Positions 5,677 to 9,780 of a stretch of 9,780 nt of DNA are shown piece after piece (position 1 is the first letter of the stretch; each line of letters begins with the position of its first letter). The position numbers and the translations under genes are program-made. The notes under the pieces were generated by a model. That model saw only the letters and a program-made list of their open reading frames with translations. It made no database searches and was not told the DNA's origin. Source of the stretch: JACRAR01 sp041665185 (GTDB lineage: Bacteria > Pseudomonadota > Gammaproteobacteria > Burkholderiales > Rhodocyclaceae); the NCBI GenBank assembly GCA_041665185.1, contig JBAYJH010000184.1:1-9780 (forward strand). Reading direction: 5' to 3'.

Positions 5677-6276
5677 ATGGTCACTACTGAGCGCCGCATC
5701 CATACTCTTCTGCGCCGGGCCGGCACGGCGCGGTCGCGGGAGCTGGTTGCGGCCGGTATCACCCGCAGCCAGCTCTCGCGCATGGTGGCGGCGGGCCAAC
5801 TTGTGCGGGTGGCGCGCGGCCTGTACGCCATGCCCGGCTACCAGAGCGGCGAACACGGCGCGCTGGTGACGGTGGCGAAGCGTGCGCCCGGCGCGTTGTT
5901 CTGCCTGCTCACGGCGCTGCGCATTCACGATCTGACGACGCAGGCGCCGTTCGAAGTCTGGATCGCCATCGGCAACAAGGACCATCCGCCACGCCTGGAC
6001 TATCCACCGCTGCGCACGGTGCGCTTCTCCGACACCGCGCTGACGGCCGGCGTGGAGTCACGCCGTGTCGATGGCGCGAAGGTGCGAGTCACCAGCGTGG
6101 CCAAGACCGTGGCGGACTGCTTCAAGTTCCGCAACAAGATCGGGTTGGAGGTGGCCCTGGAGGCGCTGCGTGAAGCGCGCCGGGCGAAGAAAGCGAGCGC
6201 CGACGAGTTGTGGCGCTATGCGAAGATCAACCGCGTCACCAATGTGATGCGCCCGTATTTGGAGGCTGTGGCGTGA
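5677..6276 (+). CDS. abiEi: AbiEi family antitoxin and repressor (type IV toxin-antitoxin)
   Basis: A 199-aa AbiEi antitoxin. The N-terminal winged-helix domain (about residues 4-54) has the typical form RRIHTLLRRAG, then ELVAAGITRSQLSRMVAAGQ and VRVARGLYAMPG, as in the AbiEi_4 domain. The C-terminal domain (about 60-199) carries the usual VTSVAKTVADCFKFRNKIG and ALEALREA segments. In this family the N-terminal domain binds operator DNA for autoregulation and the C-terminal domain counters the toxin without forming a stable complex, which defines type IV. It starts nine bases after the inverted-repeat operator. Its stop codon overlaps the toxin start (GTGA), so the two are translationally coupled. 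It appears complete, with no frameshift. The ribosome site is weak (GGAA about ten bases upstream). Confidence 0.93.
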   Translation: MVTTERRIHTLLRRAGTARSRELVAAGITRSQLSRMVAAGQLVRVARGLYAMPGYQSGEHGALVTVAKRAPGALFCLLTALRIHDLTTQAPFEVWIAIGNKDHPPRLDYPPLRTVRFSDTALTAGVESRRVDGAKVRVTSVAKTVADCFKFRNKIGLEVALEALREARRAKKASADELWRYAKINRVTNVMRPYLEAVA

Positions 6277-7127
6277 CTGTGGGCTCGGTCGCGTCGATTC
6301 ACGCACGGCTGTTGAACCGGGCCAAGGCGCGCGGCGAGGCCTTCGATCTGGTTCTGACGCGCTATGCCATCGAGCGCTTTCTTTATCGTCTCTCGTTGAT
6401 GCCGGCACGTGACGTCTACTGGCTGAAAGGTGCGATGCTGTTCGACCTGTGGTTCGACGTGCCGCATCGGCCGACGCGCGACGCGGACTTTCTCGGCTTT
6501 GGGCCGGCGGATACCGAGGCGCTCGCGACCACGATAGGTGAAATCTGCGGCGTCGTCGTAGATGACGGCATGGACTTCGACCCCGCTTCGATCGCAATCG
6601 AGGAAATCCGTGAAGATGCCCGCTATGGTGGCCTACGCGTGCGTTTGGTGGGCCGGCTTGGAAATGCTCGATCCACGGTGCAACTCGACGTAGGTTATGG
6701 CGACGCGGTGACGCCGGGACCGGAGGAGGCCATCTACCCGACCCTACCGGACGATCAGCCCGCCCCACGCTTACGTGTCTACCCGCGCGCGGCGGTGGCG
6801 GCGGAGAAGTTGGAGGCGATCGCGAGCCTCGGCATGGCAAACAGCCGGATGAAGGACTATTTTGATTTGTGCGCCCTGGCGCGTGAAGGTGTGCTAAATG
6901 CCCCGCAATTGGCTGATGCCATCTCAGCAACGTTTCAGCGCCGCGGAACGGCACTGCCAGTGGACGTGCCGCTCGGCTTGAGTGATGGGTTTGCGCGCGA
7001 CATAGCGAAGCGAGCCCAGTGGAAGGCCTTCCTCGGCAAGAACCGGCTCGATGCGCCGTCGCTGGCCGAGGTCGTTGAGGAGATTCGCCGTTTCATTGCC
7101 GAGCCTTTGAAGTTGGCGTGGCAATGA
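6273..7127 (+). CDS. abiEii: AbiEii family nucleotidyltransferase toxin
   Basis: A 284-aa AbiEii toxin of the DNA polymerase beta-like nucleotidyltransferase superfamily. Catalytic features are visible: LKGAMLFDLWF (51-61), the RPTRDADF motif (66-73) with likely metal-binding Asp70 and Asp72, a third acidic residue Asp139 in VQLDVGYGD, Lys179 in AAEKLEAI, and RMKDYFDLCALAR (192-204). Characterised relatives act by nucleotide transfer: streptococcal AbiEii binds GTP, and mycobacterial MenT proteins add nucleotides to tRNA. The target here is unknown. The GTG at 6273 overlaps the antitoxin stop and is preceded by GGAGG (6261-6265), so it is preferred over the earlier ATG at 6210 inside abiEi. 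Together with abiEi it forms a toxin-antitoxin and anti-phage module. It appears intact. Confidence 0.93.
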   Translation: MTVGSVASIHARLLNRAKARGEAFDLVLTRYAIERFLYRLSLMPARDVYWLKGAMLFDLWFDVPHRPTRDADFLGFGPADTEALATTIGEICGVVVDDGMDFDPASIAIEEIREDARYGGLRVRLVGRLGNARSTVQLDVGYGDAVTPGPEEAIYPTLPDDQPAPRLRVYPRAAVAAEKLEAIASLGMANSRMKDYFDLCALAREGVLNAPQLADAISATFQRRGTALPVDVPLGLSDGFARDIAKRAQWKAFLGKNRLDAPSLAEVVEEIRRFIAEPLKLAWQ

Positions 7128-7138
7128 AGGGGGACGCG

Positions 7139-7258
7139 ATGACTGGATTGAATGAATCCATCGTCGAAGATGCTGCCCTGAGCTGGTTCGGGGAGTGGGG
7201 CTATGCCATCGGCCACGGCCCGGACATGGCACCCGGCGAAGTCGCGGCGGAGCGGGGG
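7139..7258 (+). pseudogene. hsdR: Truncated type I restriction endonuclease subunit R (HsdR N-terminus)
   Basis: An ATG behind AAGGGGG starts a reading frame whose first 39-40 residues resemble the HsdR N-terminus: MTGLNESIVEDAALSWFGEW, then GYAIGHGPDMAPGE and AAER. HsdR proteins characteristically open with LNESxVE...AAL...W, then GY, HGP and PGE, and AER. Similarity ends at about base 7258. The frame runs on into unrelated codons to a stop at 7334-7336, overlapping the next gene. An intact HsdR is about 1000 residues, so over 95% is gone. It follows abiEii by 11 nt, a linkage often seen where AbiE genes sit inside type I restriction operons. The identification rests on a short stretch, so it is good but not certain. 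Confidence 0.7.
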
Positions 7259-7284
7259 ACGTGTAACGGTACAGCCAAAGTTTC

Positions 7285-8559
7285 TTGGGTATTGATTTGT
7301 CATCCGATAGCGATTCTTCCCGTTCCGTCGCGGTAATCGGCGGCGGTCCCGCCGGACTGATGGCGGCGGAAGCGTTGAGCCAGGGCGGGCAGGGCTTGCG
7401 CATCGACGTCTACGACGCCATGCCTTCCGTGGCCCGCAAATTCCTACAGGCGGGCAAGGGAGGTTTGAATCTCACCCACAGTGAATCGCCGGAAGAGTTC
7501 CTCTCGCGCTACGGCAGCCGCAGCGCCCAAATCTCTCCGCTGCTGGAGCATTTCGGATCGCAGGCGCTACGCGACTGGGCACACGAACTGGGTATCGAGA
7601 CCTTCGTCGGGTCATCGGGACGGGTGTTTCCCAGCGGCATGAAGGCCGCACCGCTGCTGCGCGCCTGGCTGCACCGTTTGCGCCTCGGCGGAGTGAACAT
7701 CCACGTCCGGCATCGCTGGTGCGGCTGGACCGAACCGGGCCAGACGCTGCTGTTTTCCACGCCGCAAGGCGATCTCAAGGTGCATGCCGATGCGCTGGTG
7801 CTGGCGCTGGGTGGCGGCAGTTGGGCGCGGCTGGGTTCGGATGGCGCCTGGGTGCCATGGCTGGTCCAGCGCCAGATCCCGGTAGCGCCTCTGCGTCCCG
7901 CCAACTGCGGCTTCGACATGGCTGGATCCGGCTGGAGCGAACATTTCCGTACCCGCTTCGCCGGCCACCCGGTGAAGAATGTCGAGATTAGCTTCGCCGA
8001 TGCAGCGGGCATTCTGCGTCGCAAACAAGGCGAGTTCATGGTGACGGCGACAGGGGTCGAGGGCAGCCTGATCTATGCCTTGTCCGCTGCATTGCGCGAT
8101 GGAATCGCCACCTCGGGCGCCGTGACCGTTTACCTCGATCTGGCGCCCGCATGGGAGTCGTCGCGACTCGCCGCGGAAGTGGCGCGGCCGCGCGGTTCCC
8201 GGTCGCTGGCGAGCCACCTACAGAGCCGGCTGGGCATCAAGGGGGTGAAAATGGGCTTGTTGCGGGAACTGCTGGATGCGCCGGACCTTGCCGATCCAGC
8301 ACGGTTGGGCGCCGCCATCAAACATTTGCCGCTCGGGTTGGGTGCGACCCGTCCGCTGGACGAGGCGATCAGCAGCGCGGGTGGCGTGGCCTTCGAGGCG
8401 CTCGACGCCCACCTGATGGTGCGTTCCCTGCCCGGCGTATTCTGCGCGGGAGAGATGTTGGACTGGGAAGCGCCGACCGGCGGCTACTTGCTGACCGCCT
8501 GCTTTGCCAGCGGCCATGCCGCCGGACTCGGGGTGCTGGAGTGGCTTTCCTGTCTATGA
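7285..8559 (+). CDS. PP_4765/YhiN-type flavoprotein (FAD-dependent, HI0933-like)
   Basis: A 424-aa flavoprotein of the HI0933/YhiN superfamily, closest by eye to the uncharacterised PP_4765 group (TIGR03862). The N-terminal Rossmann dinucleotide-binding motif is VAVIGGGPAGLMAAEA (15-30), followed by the family motif RKFLQAGKGGLNLTHSE (51-67). Near the C-terminus come PGVFCAGEMLDWEAPTGGY and LLTACFASGHAAGLG, the FAD-closing segment. The reaction is unknown. The start is unclear: the frame opens after a TAA at 7264-7266, and no ATG or GTG precedes the FAD motif. TTG at 7285 or TTG at 7297 (giving MSSDSDSSRS) must serve, and neither has a good ribosome site. The start lies within 30 bases of the hsdR break, so the native start or leader may have been altered by that rearrangement. 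Its 3' end overlaps the convergent small gene by six bases. Confidence 0.88.
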   Translation: MGIDLSSDSDSSRSVAVIGGGPAGLMAAEALSQGGQGLRIDVYDAMPSVARKFLQAGKGGLNLTHSESPEEFLSRYGSRSAQISPLLEHFGSQALRDWAHELGIETFVGSSGRVFPSGMKAAPLLRAWLHRLRLGGVNIHVRHRWCGWTEPGQTLLFSTPQGDLKVHADALVLALGGGSWARLGSDGAWVPWLVQRQIPVAPLRPANCGFDMAGSGWSEHFRTRFAGHPVKNVEISFADAAGILRRKQGEFMVTATGVEGSLIYALSAALRDGIATSGAVTVYLDLAPAWESSRLAAEVARPRGSRSLASHLQSRLGIKGVKMGLLRELLDAPDLADPARLGAAIKHLPLGLGATRPLDEAISSAGGVAFEALDAHLMVRSLPGVFCAGEMLDWEAPTGGYLLTACFASGHAAGLGVLEWLSCL

Positions 8560-8721
8560 GGAGGCGGGTTCTGTCGGCGCCGGTTCGACCGGCTCGGGAT
8601 TCGCGTTAGCGTCGGAGGGCGCGTGGTGCTTCTCCAGCTTGCGTTTCAGTTTTTCCTCGTTCTTCTTTTTCTTCGCCAGTTCTTTCTGGCGTTTCTCAAA
8701 CTGAAAGTTGGGTTTTGCCAC
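8554..8721 (-). CDS. Small Lys-rich protein with Pro/Glu-rich tail
   Basis: A 55-codon gene with a GTG start, preceded by AGAGGTGA five bases upstream. The product begins MAKPNFQFEKRQKELAKKKK and continues NEEKLKRKLEKHH, a strongly basic, probably helical stretch at about 8-32. It ends in a low-complexity Pro/Glu/Ala tail (about 40-55). I recognise the MAKPN-FEKRQxELAKKKK pattern as a small conserved hypothetical of betaproteobacteria; no function is known to me. Nucleic-acid binding is possible from the charge but is a guess. It follows the methyltransferase gene by 54 nt on the same strand, so the two may be co-transcribed. An AT-rich stretch just upstream (8731-8752) could also hold its own promoter. 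It overlaps the flavoprotein gene end by six bases. Confidence 0.8.
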   Translation of the reverse strand: MAKPNFQFEKRQKELAKKKKNEEKLKRKLEKHHAPSDANANPEPVEPAPTEPASS

Positions 8722-8775
8722 AATGTCACCTCTTAATTAATAAATTTCAAATCGTTCCTCGCCGGCGAAGGGCCG

Positions 8776-9597
8776 CTACTGCGGCGCAAAGAACCTCGAA
8801 TTCATTTCTTCCAGCCCCAGCATGCGGAGCAACTCATGCAAGCGCTCGGTCGGTCGTCGGCGCGGCAGGCTCCGGTCACGAGCGATGATGAGCTCGTTCT
8901 TCAGCGAGTGCTCCCATCCCACCAGTTCAGTCACGCTGACCTGGTAGCCATGCGCTTCCAACTGGAGGCAGCGCAGGACATTGGTAATGTGGCTGCCAAA
9001 TTCCCGGGTATGCAGCGGGTGGCGCCAAAGCTCGGCCAAAGCGCTGCCGGTGAGTATTTTACCCTTGTTTTTCCTGAGGATGGCTGCGACTTCAGCCTGG
9101 CAGCAAGGTACCAGCACGATATAAGGGACTTTTTTCTCCAGCGCGAAGCGAATCGCGTCGTCGGTGGCGGTATCGCAGGCATGCAGGGCGGTCACCATAT
9201 CCACGCGCGCCGGCAGAACCGGCGATGCCATCGATTCCGCCACCGACAGGTTGAGGAAGCTCATGCCGGGGAAGTTCAATCGTCTGGCCAGATCCCGGGA
9301 CCGGGTCACCAGTTCGTCGCGCGCTTCGATGCCATACACATGGCATTCCTCGTTCAGCGCCTTGAAAAACAGGTCATAGAGTATGAAGCCCAGGTAGGAC
9401 TTGCCGGCGCCATGATCGACCAGTTGGATGTCGGCATGCGCCTGGCCGATTTCCTGTAGCAGCGGCTCGATGAATTGATGAAGGTGATAAATCTGCTTCA
9501 GCTTGCGCCGGCTGTCCTGATTCATCCTGCCGTCGCGCGTCAGGATGTGCAATTCCTTCAATAATTCGATCGATTGACCTGGCTTGATGTCGTGCAT
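8776..9597 (-). CDS. Class I SAM-dependent methyltransferase (METTL25/Methyltransf_32-like)
   Basis: A 273-aa protein with a Rossmann-type SAM-binding core. Motif I is LVDHGAGKSYLGF (59-71), the acidic loop is YGIEARDEL (88-96), and further motifs are MVTALHACDTATDDAI (134-149) and VLVPCCQAEV (161-170). The HGAGKxYLGF form, the LHACDxATDxAI helix and the VPCCQ strand resemble the Methyltransf_32 group, whose eukaryotic relatives are METTL25-like. Substrate is unknown; RNA or protein are both possible. A basic N-terminal helix (about 28-50) and a Lys/Arg-rich C-terminus may help bind nucleic acid, but this is inferred. ATG 9597 is preceded by AGGT five bases upstream. The small Lys-rich gene lies downstream on the same strand. 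Confidence 0.88.
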   Translation of the reverse strand: MHDIKPGQSIELLKELHILTRDGRMNQDSRRKLKQIYHLHQFIEPLLQEIGQAHADIQLVDHGAGKSYLGFILYDLFFKALNEECHVYGIEARDELVTRSRDLARRLNFPGMSFLNLSVAESMASPVLPARVDMVTALHACDTATDDAIRFALEKKVPYIVLVPCCQAEVAAILRKNKGKILTGSALAELWRHPLHTREFGSHITNVLRCLQLEAHGYQVSVTELVGWEHSLKNELIIARDRSLPRRRPTERLHELLRMLGLEEMNSRFFAPQ

Positions 9598-9637
9598 GGT
9601 GACCTGGAACGTGCGGGAGTTGCCTCAGCGGCGGAGC

Positions 9638-9643
9638 AGTATA
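9638..9643 (-). promoter_or_regulatory. Candidate -10 box for the methyltransferase gene
   Basis: On the minus strand TATACT (5/6 to TATAAT) would give a leader of about 33 nt before ATG 9597. The -35 region is GC-rich and unconvincing. Confidence 0.3.
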
Positions 9644-9672
9644 ACGCGCCTGCCTGCCGCAGCCGGGCAGCG

Positions 9673-9699
9673 TGATATTCGGCGCGATGGCGAATATCA
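9673..9699. repeat. Perfect 9-bp inverted repeat at the end of the edge gene
   Basis: TGATATTCG (9673-9681) and CGAATATCA (9691-9699) are exact reverse complements with a nine-base loop. The right arm contains the stop codon of the minus-strand gene at the edge. It could slow RNA decay, help termination (no T-run follows) or bind a regulator ahead of the methyltransferase gene. Confidence 0.45.
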
Positions 9700-9780
9700 G
9701 GCGTCATCCAGCGTCAGCACGGCGGCACCCTGAAACTCCCCGCGGCGTAGCTGTAACAAGGCCTGGTTGGCCTGGGCGAG
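9697..9780 (-). CDS. C-terminus of a probable zinc-type alcohol dehydrogenase
   Basis: The last 27 codons and TGA stop of a minus-strand gene running off the right edge. They read LAQANQALLQLRRGEF, then QGAAVLTLDDA. The pattern EAN-AL--LR-G-F-GAAVL is typical of the extreme C-terminus of NAD(P)-dependent zinc-binding alcohol dehydrogenases (MDR superfamily). With so little visible, the family is a fair guess and substrate cannot be addressed. The gene lies upstream of the methyltransferase gene in the same direction, about 100 nt away. Confidence 0.6.
   Translation of the reverse strand, partial: LAQANQALLQLRRGEFQGAAVLTLDDA

Noticed and set aside
6058..6954. Long minus-strand ORF across abiEi and abiEii
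   Set aside because: Low-complexity Arg/Pro/His-rich translation typical of a GC-rich antisense shadow; the plus-strand genes have clear motifs.
7118..7336. 72-codon ORF as an independent intact gene
   Set aside because: The first 40 codons after ATG 7139 look like an HsdR N-terminus and the rest is unrelated sequence overlapping the flavoprotein gene; read as a remnant.
8579..8593. Hairpin GCCGGT-tcg-ACCGGC as a terminator of the flavoprotein gene
   Set aside because: No T-run follows and it lies inside the coding sequence of the small minus-strand gene.
8504..8704. Plus-strand ORF at the end of the flavoprotein gene
   Set aside because: Its Ser/Phe-rich product is the antisense of the Lys-rich small gene, which has a Shine-Dalgarno and a recognisable product.
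8836..9459. Plus-strand ORF opposite the methyltransferase
   Set aside because: No recognisable motifs, whereas the minus strand carries the SAM-binding motifs.

Overview
The window is about 60% GC and densely coded. It looks like chromosomal DNA of a betaproteobacterium, probably near the Rhodocyclales or related environmental lineages. This rests on gene content (a chemotaxis receptor with a C-terminal cytosolic sensor domain, bacteriohemerythrin, a PP_4765-type flavoprotein, and a small Lys-rich MAKPNF-type protein) and on codon use. It is an inference, not a species call.

Layout, left to right. (1) Bases 2-784 hold the 3' end of a COG4091-type NAD(P)-dependent oxidoreductase with a C-terminal SAF domain. 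(2) A structured intergenic patch (785-970) carries an inverted repeat, a 20-bp perfect GC palindrome and a 9-bp direct repeat. (3) A gamma-carbonic-anhydrase-like protein lies on the minus strand, divergent from (4) a 598-aa methyl-accepting chemotaxis protein that has a FliA-like -10 box and a strong Shine-Dalgarno. (5) A bacteriohemerythrin (minus) and a Crp/Fnr-type regulator (plus) diverge from a 169-bp region that can fold in two mutually exclusive ways. (6) A GTP cyclohydrolase I homologue (minus) keeps the zinc and guanine ligands but lacks the catalytic histidine equivalent to E. coli His179. (7) An AbiEi/AbiEii type IV toxin-antitoxin operon sits behind a 46-bp inverted-repeat operator, followed by a short N-terminal remnant of a type I restriction HsdR gene: an eroded defence island. 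(8) A YhiN/PP_4765-type flavoprotein follows, with a TTG start just after the hsdR break. (9) On the minus strand come a 55-codon basic protein (GTG start), a class I SAM-dependent methyltransferase, and at the right edge the last 27 codons of a probable zinc-type alcohol dehydrogenase.

How the parts may work together. The receptor, the di-iron O2-binding protein and the Crp/Fnr regulator form a plausible cluster for sensing redox state or oxygen, though only adjacency supports this. AbiEi and AbiEii are translationally coupled (GTGA overlap) and probably autoregulated through the inverted repeat. I see no wholly new system. The most notable items are the altered FolE active site, the AbiE operator with the truncated hsdR beside it, and the foldable leader between the hemerythrin and crp genes.
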